Shown: positions 28,423 through 37,841 of the stretch, piece after piece
Layout: each line of letters begins with the position of its first letter
Numbering within the stretch: the stretch's first letter is position 1
From: Chromera velia
Lineage: Eukaryota; Sar; Chromeraceae
Assembly: GCA_018398765.1 (NCBI GenBank)
Contig: JAHBMJ010001036.1
Span: 1 to 37,841 of the forward strand
DNA length: 37,841 bases
Reading direction: 5' to 3'
Position numbers and translations under genes: made by a program
The notes under the pieces: generated by a model
Seen by the model: only the letters and a program-made list of their open reading frames with translations
Told to the model about the DNA's origin: nothing
The model's database searches: none

Positions 28423-31400
28423 ATGTTCAGGGGTTCCGTCTACGCGTATAAAGGGGGCCAGGAGACCGCCATTGGGTTTCAGATGTCTTCACGACTGGCC
28501 AAGCTCTTCCACGAGATGACGAAACGGCCCGCATGGTACGTATACTCTTCCCTGCACGTACGCTTTCTCTCTGCCGATGATTACAGTGTTGGGCATTCAC
28601 TGTATGAGGCTTTGCCGATTCCTTTCTTCCCATTTTCGTACTGAAGATTGTTTCCTTGGCCTGCCATCCCTATCCATCACTCTGTTTCAATGTCTTTCCT
28701 CCATTTGCTGCTCACATCCGCCCGGCCTGCCGTCCTTCTGTTTGTTTCATTCCGGCCAGCTTTGATCACACAGAGCTTTCTCTCCTTTGTTCTGACTGCA
28801 GGATTACGGACAAGACTGTAAAGGGACTCAAAAACAATGTCTGCGTCCAGATCTTGCGGAAGATATTCTACACAGCCGATGACAAACAACTGCGGGCAGC
28901 ACTGGGTATCGTGGGGGGAATTTCACTCTGGCGGTCAGTCGTTCTTCCTTGCACGTACGCTTTCTCTCTGCCGATGATTACAGTGTTGGGCATTCACTGT
29001 ATGAGGCTTTGCCCATTCCTTTCTTCCCATTTTCGTACTGAAGATTGTTTCCTTGGCCTGCCATCCCTATCCATCACTCTGTTTCAATGTCTTTCCTCCA
29101 TTTGCTGCTCACATCCGCCCGGCCTGCCGTCCTTCTGTTTGTTTCATTCCGGCCAGCTTTGATCACACAGAGCTTTCTCTCCTTTGTTCTGACTGCAGGA
29201 TTACGGACAAGACTGTAAAGGGACTCAAAAACAATGTCTGCGTCCAGATCTTGCGGAAGATATTCTACACAGCCGATGACAAACAACTGCGGGCAGCACT
29301 GGGTATCGTGGGGGGAATTTCACTCTGGCGGTCAGTCGTTCTTCCTTGCACGTACGCTTTCTCTCTGCCGATGATTACAGTGTTGGGCATTCACTGTATG
29401 AGGCTTTGCCCATTCCTTTCTTCCCATTTTCGTACTGAAGATTGTTTCCTTGGCCTGCCATCCCTATCCATCACTCTGTTTCAATGTCTTTCCTCCATTT
29501 GCTGCTCACATCCGCCCGGCCTGCCGTCCTTCTGTTTGTTTCATTCCGGCCAGCTTTGATCACACAGAGCTTTCTCTCCTTTGTTCTGACTGCAGGATTA
29601 CGGACAAGACTGTAAAGGGACTCAAAAACAATGTCTGCGTCCAGATCTTGCGGAAGATATTCTACACAGCCGATGACAAACAACTGCGGGCAGCACTGGG
29701 TATCGTGGGGGGAATTTCACTCTGGCGGTCAGTCGTTCTTCCTTGCACGTACGCTTTCTCTCTGCCGATGATTACAGTGTTGGGCATTCACTGTATGAGG
29801 CTTTGCCCATTCCTTTCTTCCCATTTTCGTACTGAAGATTGTTTCCTTGGCCTGCCATCCCTATCCATCACTCTGTTTCAATGTCTTTCCTCCATTTGCT
29901 GCTCACATCCGCCCGGCCTGCCGTCCTTCTGTTTGTTTCATTCCGGCCAGCTTTGATCACACAGAGCTTTCTCTCCTTTGTTCTGACTGCAGGATTACGG
30001 ACAAGACTGTAAAGGGACTCAAAAACAATGTCTGCGTCCAGATCTTGCGGAAGATATTCTACACAGCCGATGACAAACAACTGCGGGCAGCACTGGGTAT
30101 CGTGGGGGGAATTTCACTCTGGCGGTCAGTCGTTCTTCCTTGCACGTACGCTTTCTCTCTGCCGATGATTACAGTGTTGGGCATTCACTGTATGAGGCTT
30201 TGCCCATTCCTTTCTTCCCATTTTCGTACTGAAGATTGTTTCCTTGGCCTGCCATCCCTATCCATCACTCTGTTTCAATGTCTTTCCTCCATTTGCTGCT
30301 CACATCCGCCCGGCCTGCCGTCCTTCTGTTTGTTTCATTCCGGCCAGCTTTGATCACACAGAGCTTTCTCTCCTTTGTTCTGACTGCAGGATTACGGACA
30401 AGACTGTAAAGGGACTCAAAAACAATGTCTGCGTCCAGATCTTGCGGAAGATATTCTACACAGCCGATGACAAACAACTGCGGGCAGCACTGGGTATCGT
30501 GGGGGGAATTTCACTCTGGCGGTCAGTCGTTCTTCCTTGCACGTACGCTTTCTCTCTGCCGATGATTACAGTGTTGGGCATTCACTGTATGAGGCTTTGC
30601 CCATTCCTTTCTTCCCATTCTCCTCCTAGAAATTCGGTCTTCCTCCCTGCCTGATTGCCTTCTGAATTTCGGTCTTCCTCCCTGCCTGATTGCCTTTTGA
30701 ATTTCAGTCTTCCTCCCTAATTGAATGCCTTCTCAATTTCGGTCTTCCTCCCTGCTTTTCTTGCTGTTTGAATACTGCTTGCAGTCATCCAAAATGGCTT
30801 GTGTCAGCGGATTTCTGGCACTGCTTTCTTGACGCGTTGGGGGAGGAGATCCGCTCCCTGAAGAGAGACCACGAGCGTCTTCTCTTGCTCTATGCGACTC
30901 TGAAGGCAAATGCCTTGAAGGCGAATGGGGAGGTTTATGCAGAGAGTTCGATTGAGCAGTTGGCAGGGTTTTTGAGGAAGAAAGAGATCTTTGGGGGGGT
31001 CGCGCATCCCAGCTATCTCCATCATACGTTGCAGCTGGTGGAGGAAATGGAACGAAAGGAGTCCCAGTCCCCCCCCCTCCCCCCTCTGACCATCGAGGTT
31101 GTTCCTGGTCTGATGCACTCCTGCAAAAGCACGGACGGCTTNAGATTGTTTCCTTGGCCTGCCATCCCTATCCATCACTCTGTTTCAATGTCTTTCCTCC
31201 ATTTGCTGCTCACATCCGCCCGGCCTGCCGTCCTTCTGTTTGTTTCATTCCGGCCAGCTTTGATCACACAGAGCTTTCTCTCCTTTGTTCTGACTGCAGG
31301 ATTACGGACAAGACTGTAAAGGGACTCAAAAACAATGTCTGCGTCCAGATCTTGCGGAAGATATTCTACACAGCCGATGACAAACAACTGCGGGCAGCAC

Positions 31401-34400
31401 TGGGTATCGTGGGGGGAATTTCACTCTGGCGGTCAGTCGTTCTTCCTTGCACGTACGCTTTCTCTCTGCCGATGATTACAGTGTTGGGCATTCACTGTAT
31501 GAGGCTTTGCCCATTCCTTTCTTCCCATTTTCGTACTGAAGATTGTTTCCTTGGCCTGCCATCCCTATCCATCACTCTGTTTCAATGTCTTTCCTCCATT
31601 TGCTGCTCACATCCGCCCGGCCTGCCGTCCTTCTGTTTGTTTCATTCCGGCCAGCTTTGATCACACAGAGCTTTCTCTCCTTTGTTCTGACTGCAGGATT
31701 ACGGACAAGACTGTAAAGGGACTCAAAAACAATGTCTGCGTCCAGATCTTGCGGAAGATATTCTACACAGCCGATGACAAACAACTGCGGGCAGCACTGG
31801 GTATCGTGGGGGGAATTTCACTCTGGCGGTCAGTCGTTCTTCCTTGCACGTACGCTTTCTCTCTGCCGATGATTACAGTGTTGGGCATTCACTGTATGAG
31901 GCTTTGCCCATTCCTTTCTTCCCATTTTCGTACTGAAGATTGTTTCCTTGGCCTGCCATCCCTATCCATCACTCTGTTTCAATGTCTTTCCTCCATTTGC
32001 TGCTCACATCCGCCCGGCCTGCCGTCCTTCTGTTTGTTTCATTCCGGCCAGCTTTGATCACACAGAGCTTTCTCTCCTTTGTTCTGACTGCAGGATTACG
32101 GACAAGACTGTAAAGGGACTCAAAAACAATCTCTGCGTCCAGATCTTGCGGAAGATATTCTACACAGCCGATGACAAACAACTGCGGGCAGCACTGGGTA
32201 TCGTGGGGGGAATTTCACTCTGGCGGTCAGTCGTTCTTCCTTGCACGTACGCTTTCTCTCTGCCGATGATTACAGTGTTGGGCATTCACTGTATGAGGCT
32301 TTGCCCATTCCTTTCTTCCCATTCTCCTCCTAGAAATTCGGTCTTCCTCCCTGCCTGATTGCCTTCTGAATTTCGGTCTTCCTCCCTGCCTGATTGCCTT
32401 CTGAAAGTCGGTCTTCCTCCCTGCCTGATTGCCTTCTGAATTTCGGTCTTCCTCCCTGCTTGAATGCCTTCTGAATTTCGGTCTTCCTCCCTGCTTTTCT
32501 TGCTGTTTGAATACTGCTTGCAGTCATCCAAAATGGCTTGTGTCAGCGGATTTCTGGCACTGCTTTCTTGACGCGTTGGGGGAGGAGATCCGCTCCCTGA
32601 AGAGAGACCACGAGCGTCTTCTCTTGCTCTATGCGACTCTGAAGGCAAATGCCTTGAAGGCGAATGGGGAGGTTTATGCAGAGAGTTCGATTGAGCAGTT
32701 GGCAGGGTTTTTGAGGAAGAAAGAGATCTTTGGGGGGGTCGCGCATCCCAGCTATCTCCATCATACGTTGCAGCTGGTGGAGGAAATGGAACGAAAGGAG
32801 TCCCAGTCCCCCCCCCTCCCCCCTCTGACCATCGAGGTTGTTCCTGGTCTGATGCACTCCTGCAAAAGCACGGACGGCTTCGCCGTGAATGCAGCGGCAA
32901 GGATGTCAGACGAGGGAGTAGATTTTGATGAGCTCGCACTGAATTTGTCGAATGTTGTGCACGAAGCGATCGACGTAGAAAAAGTGAAAGAAAAGCTTTC
33001 GACGGAGAAGGGGTTGAGGATAGTATCCAGGGCTGCAACCATGGCAGCGATGGTGGACAGGTGGGCACAGCTGTGCCATGACGCTGTAGACCCAGCGGCA
33101 CAGAATGTGCTGGCGTTGGCGTCGCGCTTTCGTCGACTGGCGTATTGTCGGGAAGGCTATTCAGTAGAGAGGAGCCTCGACCTCTCTATGTCTGCCTTAC
33201 TGCTCACCGGAATGCTGCACCTCCTTCTCCCCGTCTCAGTGAGTGGGATTTCACACGTGCTGAACATTCTTGTTTTAGCAAAATTCTACAGAGAAGAAAA
33301 GATCCCCCTTTTCATGTTGGAAGAAGGCAGAATGGAGCAGCTGTTTTCTATGTGTGTCAAACTGCGAACGAGAGGAAATAGAATGAACGACCTTTTTGAC
33401 AAAGAGGTTGCAAAAGAATTTTACAAAGAGTTGGAGGAGATGGTTCCTGACTATATTGAGCGGTCAGGGGCCAACGGAGATTGCGCAGGTATCCCTCCTG
33501 CTTTTCAGAGCCCAGGTGAACCTCTCTGTGTGTATGATATGCACAGCTGCCTCCTGCATCCTTCAACGGCACACTGGGTTGGAAAAGGGGAAAGAGGAAC
33601 AGAGAGAAAGCAAATCAAGCCAGAGGACAAGAGCAATTTGTGTGCTGCACTCCGGGGTCGGATTGCCCAGGCTGAATCACTGTTTTTGTCGGAAGGGAAG
33701 GGGGAAGATATCCAGTTCCTTGTAGGAGGAGAGGAGGGCTCCAACCCGATGACTTTTGTGAGCGAATTGTGTCCAGGGAACCCATACGAGAAGGTTTATG
33801 CAATTCGTTTTGCTTGCGCTCCGACCAGGCAGGCTGACGCTCCCGTTCTGCACATTCCCCTTTGTGCATGCGAAGCAAATCGGTCAAAAGGGCCAAAGCG
33901 TCTGCCGTATGAGAAAGTGCCCCGTTATCCGATCTCCTCTCTCTTTCTCAGGCAGAGTCTTTCCGTTCGTTCACAGCAGCAGAAGTACACAGCAGGTTCC
34001 CATCCCACCCCCCGTCTTGGCGACATGTGATTGAGCGGAAGGCTCTCAGCTTTGTTGGTGAAGGGGGCAAGAGTAAGAGTGCAACTGCCAGTGAAAAAGC
34101 AGCTTTGCAGGAGGTGGGGGGGACTGTGACAGCAGACACGAATTCCCTCTTGTGCACCACGGAAGACATGAAGAGAGAATTGGAGCGACGTAGAGACGAA
34201 CAGGCAGTTGAGGAAGAAGAAGAAGAGATGGAGGAAGAGGAGAGAGGAGGGAGAAAAAAGAACAGGTGGTGGCAGCATTTCAATGAAGAAAAGCATGCGC
34301 ATTTCGTGCACAAGCTCCCATCTATATGCCAAAAGAGAAGAATGGCAACAGAGAAGAATGCCTATGCCATCGTTCTGCTGAGAAACAAGTTGTTTACAAA

Positions 34401-34980
34401 GCTGTCAAGAAACGGGCTTGTGTCCCGCTCGACTCCCCTGGATTTGATTTTCAAGTGCGACGAAGAGGGGTGGAAACCAATGGCAGCAAAGAGAGGGGAC
34501 TGCCCTATTTACGGGTGGTTTGGGCAGAAAGAGAGACGCTCCAACTGGAGTCGGGAAAAATTGTACGTTGTAGGGTTTCGGTTGGAGACAGATGTCGTGG
34601 CAGTGTTTGAAGACACTGACGCCCTCTTCTTCAGCCCAAATCAGCAAGAGATTGGAAGCCGACCGTCTGATCGTCAATTTACTCTAGAAGGGGTAGTTGC
34701 CATGGCCCGTACATTTCGAGAGCACGCACAAAAACACCCCCAAAATGAAAGAGTCCAGTGGGCTTTTCAACAGCTCGGGTCGTGGCTGAAAGAGCCTCCT
34801 GCAAAAGAAGATCTTTCTTTGTGGTCCCTCGCACCTTTGCGGGGTGTGCGGGAAGTGTTTCCAGACTTCGACATCAAAAAGTGGCCAAGAGAAGCCGAAG
34901 ACAGTGGCGAGGTCTTCTTTTCCCAAATTTCTGCAGAAGAAAGGGCGCAAATGAAAAAAGAGTTCATTCCTCGTGATTGA
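28423..34980 (+). CDS. gene A: hypothetical protein with tandem 44-residue exon repeats
   Basis: Exon 1 (28423-28535) encodes MFRGSVYAYKGGQETAIGFQ.. and ends in phase 2 (donor ATG|GTACGT). The 132-bp exon follows, starting at 28802, 29199, 29596, 29993, 30390 and, after the N, at 31300, 31697 and 32094. Each encodes TDKTVKGLKNNVCVQILRK through RAALGIVGGISLWR. A long exon (32524-33793) starts HPKWLVSADFWHCFLDALGE and contains MNDLFDKEVAKEF. The next intron is best read as 33794-33951 (AAG|GTTTAT to TTTCTCAG). A 35-nt alternative from 33917 is also in frame. The last exon (33952-34980) has a Glu-rich block and ends in TGA. Total size depends on repeat number. ATG 28423 might instead be intronic, since TGTTCAG could be an acceptor. 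Family unknown. Confidence 0.7.
28536..30521 (+). repeat. 397-bp exon+intron tandem repeat, five copies
   Basis: The unit is a 132-bp exon plus a 265-nt intron and recurs every 397 bp with almost no change. Intron 1 (28536-28801, 266 nt) differs at its 5' end (GTACGTATACTC.. against GTCAGTCGTTC..) and reads GCCGAT where later copies read GCCCAT. Both exon borders are phase 2, so any number of copies keeps the frame. Confidence 0.93.
30522..30784 (+). mobile_element. intron with shared core and 35-bp repeats (first copy, gene A)
   Basis: A 263-nt intron. It opens like the 265-nt introns and carries the core TCTGCCGATGATTACAGTG. At CCCATT it switches to CTCCTCCTAGAAATTCGG and then about three to four 35-bp units (CCTCCCTGCCTGATTGCC type). 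It ends TGCTTGCAG. It is 35 nt, exactly one unit, shorter than its partner at 32226-32523. Confidence 0.75.
30785..31141 (+). repeat. duplicate of the start of the long gene A exon, cut at the N
   Basis: These 357 bases repeat 32524-32880 with no difference that I can see, then stop at the N. Together with the array and intron before it, this repeats the structure at 31300-32880. It is probably an assembly duplication or a second haplotype, not a second exon. Confidence 0.85.
31142..31142. other. single N: assembly junction
   Basis: The only ambiguous base in the window. Left of it the sequence is inside the long exon. Right of it the sequence starts abruptly in mid-intron (AGATTGTTTCC) of a 397-bp unit. 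This is a join between contigs across a repeat. Confidence 0.9.
31143..32225 (+). repeat. 397-bp exon+intron repeat after the junction, three exon copies
   Basis: Begins inside an intron copy. Full exons start at 31300, 31697 and 32094. The last differs by one base (NNVCV to NNLCV), the only coding change seen in any copy. Confidence 0.9.
32226..32523 (+). mobile_element. intron with shared core and 35-bp repeats (second copy, gene A)
   Basis: A 298-nt intron leading into the long exon. It has the same core as the other introns, then CTCCTCCTAGAAATTCGG and about five 35-bp units, then a pyrimidine tract and TGCTTGCAG. The pyrimidine-rich strand is the transcribed sense strand. Confidence 0.8.
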
Positions 34981-35747
34981 AATCCTTGCTTGAGACACTT
35001 CTCGCAGTGGATCACTTTGTAAATATACTGTGACTTGATTGATTGATTGATTGCAATATTGATTTATTGATTGATAGGTTTTTGAATAATAAATAATAGC
35101 AATTAAAATAAATGTTGCTCAAAATAAATGAATTCCACAATTAGTTATCAAATAATTTTATTTTCTATATATATTTTAGGGTGAATGTTCATGCTGTACG
35201 TAAACAGTTATGTGTCTTATATGTCTTATTTCAAATATGTTAGCTTACAGTTGATATTATAGAATTTTTAAAAAAAAAGTATATTAAATTTTAATTAATT
35301 CCTACATATTAATTGCTTACCAAAAAAAAAATGAAAATGATTTTATCAAAAAATCAGGATCTCTACATATACATTGACGAGCCTAATTGTACTATTTATA
35401 AATAACATGCATCATTTACTAGGCTTTCTATGCTTTCCTAGGCCTCTTCTACAAAGTTTTAACATTATTTAGACATAGTTTAACATTGTTTTAACCCTTT
35501 TTGATGTGTTTGAATGTTGAGTTCCCTGACCATTGCGTAGAGTGCCTTCAATCCAAGACAAGCTGACAGAGAGCGGCAAGGAAGAAGCACACAGGTCGGA
35601 ACCTCATGCAATTCAAACACACACACACCCCTTCCCTTAATTCCCCTTCCCTCCCTCAAAGCAAAATCGCTCCCTCACCCTCCTCCTCTTCTGCCTGCGA
35701 CTCCTCCTGCGCTTGGACCCCGGACATCGTGTTCAGAGTGCTGCCCA
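34981..35747. other. AT-rich spacer between convergent genes A and B
   Basis: Five GATT units lie at about 35036-35053, soon after the gene A stop, followed by AT-rich DNA with poly-A runs. No coding frame is supported up to about 35.6 kb. From 35.75 kb back to about 35.64 kb a minus frame (..SAFSSLMGSTLNTMSG..) continues gene B composition in another frame. Confidence 0.55.
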
Positions 35748-37653
35748 TCAGAGAGGAGAAGGCTGACGCTGACCCCTGTGCGGCAGCCGCCCTCTGTGAG
35801 ACTGTGACTCCGGCAAGGGAGCCAGCTCAGGCGCGCCGGCCTGAGGGAGGAGCGGACTAAGGACGGTGCCAAGAAAAGATGCAACTGTTTTTGTGCCTTC
35901 GGGATTTTTAGCCATCCAATCCATGCTAGCGGGAGTCAGCAGAGGGGACAGAATCGAGGCCAAGGGGGAGGCCTGCGGGAGGAAGAGTGGGGAGGCCTCC
36001 TCCCCTGCTGGGACGCCCTTTGAAGATGACGAAGGCTGCTCGGAAGAAGAAGAAGAAGACGCGAATGAGGGAGGGGCTGGCTGTTGCTTCTGCTTCTTTA
36101 TTTTCGATACCTCCTCCTCCATGACTGCCTTCCGCTTCTCCCCCAACCTCTCGTTGTTCATGTTCTCGGAGAACTTGGAATATTCCGCGACGAAGCCAGA
36201 GAAAAAGAGGTACCTGTCGTACGCTTGGAACAAAAGGACTGTCTTCCACTCTTCCTCTGTTTCGAATCCTTCTCTCTGCAGATAAACAGAGGACCATTGG
36301 CAGCAGATGCACGAACATATGTGAAGAGATGTCTGCGTAGACAGAGAAAACGGATGTAGGCCCGTAGCGGAGTAAATCAACCAACCAGGAATTGGGGGTC
36401 CTCCCAGATTCGCTCGAGCCACTCAGCATGGTCTGTCTCCAACAGAGAAACTTTGGGCACAGTTCTCGAAATCTGCATTCAAACAGGGAGCAAGGAAGAC
36501 CGACTTTCAGAGGGCATTCAGGCAGGGAGGAAGACCGACTTTCAGAGGGCATTCAGGCAGGGAGGAAGACCGAAATTCAGAAGCCAATCAGGCAGGGAGG
36601 AAGACCGACTTTCAGAAGGCAATCAGGCAGGGAGGAAGACCGAATTTCTAAGAGGAGAATGGGAAGAAAGGAATGGGCAAAGCCTCATACAGTGAATGCC
36701 CAACACTGTAATCATCGGCAGAGAGAAAGCGATCCTTCATTCACCCACCTGCCCGTCTGCAGTCTGCGTCACCTTTTCAGTGTACAGGTTCCCATTCCAT
36801 GTGAGTCCGAACACTTTGGTCGATTTGTCGTTGAGCTTGCCCCTCACCGGGTCCACCTTTGAGGCGACGTGCTTGAGGTCTCCCGAAACATGGCCGAAGC
36901 CGTACAGGAAATTGAAGTTGCTGTCGAAAGTCTGCAAGGGAGACTCTGCCTCATCGGGATGGAGCCTGGAATCGCCAAAGATAAGATCCCCGAACACAGC
37001 GAAGATGGCTGATCTGCTGAGATCACCTTTCCTCTCCTCCCTCTGCTGTTTTGAAGTTGCCGTCTTCTGCCAGATGGCCTCTCTAAGTGCGTTTTGCCTC
37101 ATACGGAAAAACTTGGCCCCCGCCTCCTGCACCACAAACGTATCCATTCAAGCAGGGAGGAAGCGGGAGGAAGTCTGAAATTCGGAAGGCATTCAAGCAG
37201 GCAGGAAGGCCGAAGTTCTGGTGGGAAATGGAAAGAAAGGGATGGGCAAAGCCTCATACAGTGAATGCCCAACACTGTAATCATCGGCAGACTTAGCACC
37301 GAAGGACGCACCGTGAAGAAGTTGATGCGCGCTTGTCCTTCATCCTGCTCCCTCGAGGGGACGTCCAGGCCCTGAGTGACCACTGCAACAATCTGTTGGA
37401 ACCGCCAGAGCATCAGAATCATAAACGAGTAGAGGAAGTAGAATGAAAGGATGCGAACTGTCCTCTTAGCCTCGGGAGCGTTCGGGCCTGGCGCACACAA
37501 AAAAACGCTCATGACGCAATGGAGAAGCTTGCCTTTTCCCTGCGAGGCAGCGCCTTTCTTTATTTTTTCTGCTCCAGTCTTTTTCTCCGCTTTTTCTTCT
37601 CTCTCTCCAAACTGCGAGGCGATTCCCGTAAAAGCATTTGCAAAGGCAGCCAT
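35748..37653 (-). CDS. gene B: membrane-anchored hypothetical protein, four exons
   Basis: Exon 1 (37653-37312) starts MAAFANAFTGIASQF, then has a Lys/Glu-rich stretch and a hydrophobic segment (SFYFLYSFMILMLW) that looks transmembrane. Donor ACG|GTGCGT. Exon 2 (37126-36749, acceptor GTGGTGCAG) reads EAGAKFFRMRQNALREAI.. and includes FNFLYGFGHVSGD. Exon 3 (36472-36386) reads ISRTVPKVSLLETDHAEW... Exon 4 starts at 36332 (CTACGCAG) or 36275 (TATCTGCAG), both in frame. It reads REGFETEEEWKTVLLFQAYD.., then a basic KIKKQK stretch, Ser runs and Pro-rich sequence to TGA. All joins are phase 0. Near 35.80 kb another frame (QRAAAAQGSASAFSSLMG) looks more coding, so a frameshift or missed intron is likely at the 3' end. 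Family unknown. Confidence 0.7.
36473..36748 (-). mobile_element. intron with shared core and 35-bp repeats (gene B intron 2)
   Basis: A 276-nt intron, donor CAG|GTGGGT, acceptor TTTGAATGCAG. It contains the core at 36659-36731 (CGCTTTCTCTCTGCCGATG.. in sense), then CTCCTCTTAGAAATTCGG and about five 35-bp units. Almost the whole intron is made of the same material as the last intron of gene A, in sense orientation. Confidence 0.85.
37127..37311 (-). mobile_element. intron with shared core and 35-bp repeats (gene B intron 1)
   Basis: A 185-nt intron. The core lies at 37228-37291, followed by about two diverged 35-bp units that mix the left-array type (CCTGCCTGC) with the gene A type. The core starts at TCTGCCGATG. 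Upstream of that the intron is unrelated to the others, so TCTGCCGATG may mark the element's left end and TTGAATG the right. Confidence 0.8.
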
Positions 37654-37841
37654 GGCTGCCTAGCTGCCAGGGCTGCCCAGCTGTCAAGACACTCGAACAA
37701 GAAGGCAGAATTAAATCAATCGATCGATCAGTCAATCAATGCGCACTGACAAGGAGAGAAGTTATCGATATTGAACGATCAACCTATAAGACAAGTCTGT
37801 ACCAGGTGCATGGGTGCGCCCCTGGGTACTCGGGTACACAA
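37654..37841. other. upstream flank of gene B
   Basis: Contains a CAAT/CGAT run at about 37714-37740 and no coding frame. It presumably includes the 5' region of gene B. Confidence 0.4.

Noticed and set aside
28656..30353. Repeated 168-codon plus frames, one per 397-bp unit
   Set aside because: They run from intron through exon into the next intron. Only the 44-codon part between AG and GT is in the phase that links to its neighbours.
32286..33101. Minus-strand open frame of 271 codons
   Set aside because: Antisense to the long gene A exon and to the 35-bp repeats, which are open in both directions.

Overview
The window is nuclear DNA of a eukaryote. It is rich in introns and repeats, and genes lie on both strands with short spacers. 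Canonical GT..AG introns range from about 50 nt to 1.7 kb. There is a Ty3/gypsy chromovirus and much minisatellite and simple-repeat DNA. No ribosome binding sites, operons or phage/IS modules are seen. None of the host proteins belongs to a family I recognise. The overall style (lineage-specific proteins, pyrimidine-rich introns, homopolymeric G/C runs, GATT/CAAT runs in spacers) suggests a protist alga such as a chromerid, but this is an inference from style and the genus is not established.

Left part. 545-2709 is an array of a 35-bp repeat interrupted by a second repeated block. 3137-10195 is a nearly intact chromovirus on the minus strand, with paired LTRs, an AGGGA target duplication, Gag-Pol and a C-terminal chromodomain. 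It has one in-frame TAG inside the reverse transcriptase. 10.2-12.5 kb is AT-rich and holds a large foldback repeat. 12.5-15.5 kb holds a tRNA-like element, a TATA-like box between palindromic 13-mers, and a decayed gag-type gene with several in-frame stops.

Middle. 16122-18545 (+) is a gene with a signal peptide and a 1.7-kb intron full of a 140-bp satellite. From about 28.0 kb back to 18.4 kb the minus strand carries a series of multi-exon host genes, rebuilt here from splice signals and phase. One plus-strand gene (about 22.5-23.3 kb) sits among them. Several exon links are unresolved and are flagged as such.

Right part. Gene A (28423-34980, +) contains perfectly phased tandem copies of a 132-bp exon plus its 265-nt intron, then two long unique exons. 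The array is broken by a single N at 31142, and sequence is duplicated on both sides of it, so copy number there is not reliable. Gene B (35748-37653, -) encodes a membrane protein. Non-homologous introns of A and B carry the same sequence in sense orientation: a 50-75-nt core followed by 35-bp repeats of the family that forms the array at the left end. This looks like an introner-type mobile intron family and is the most interesting feature of the window.
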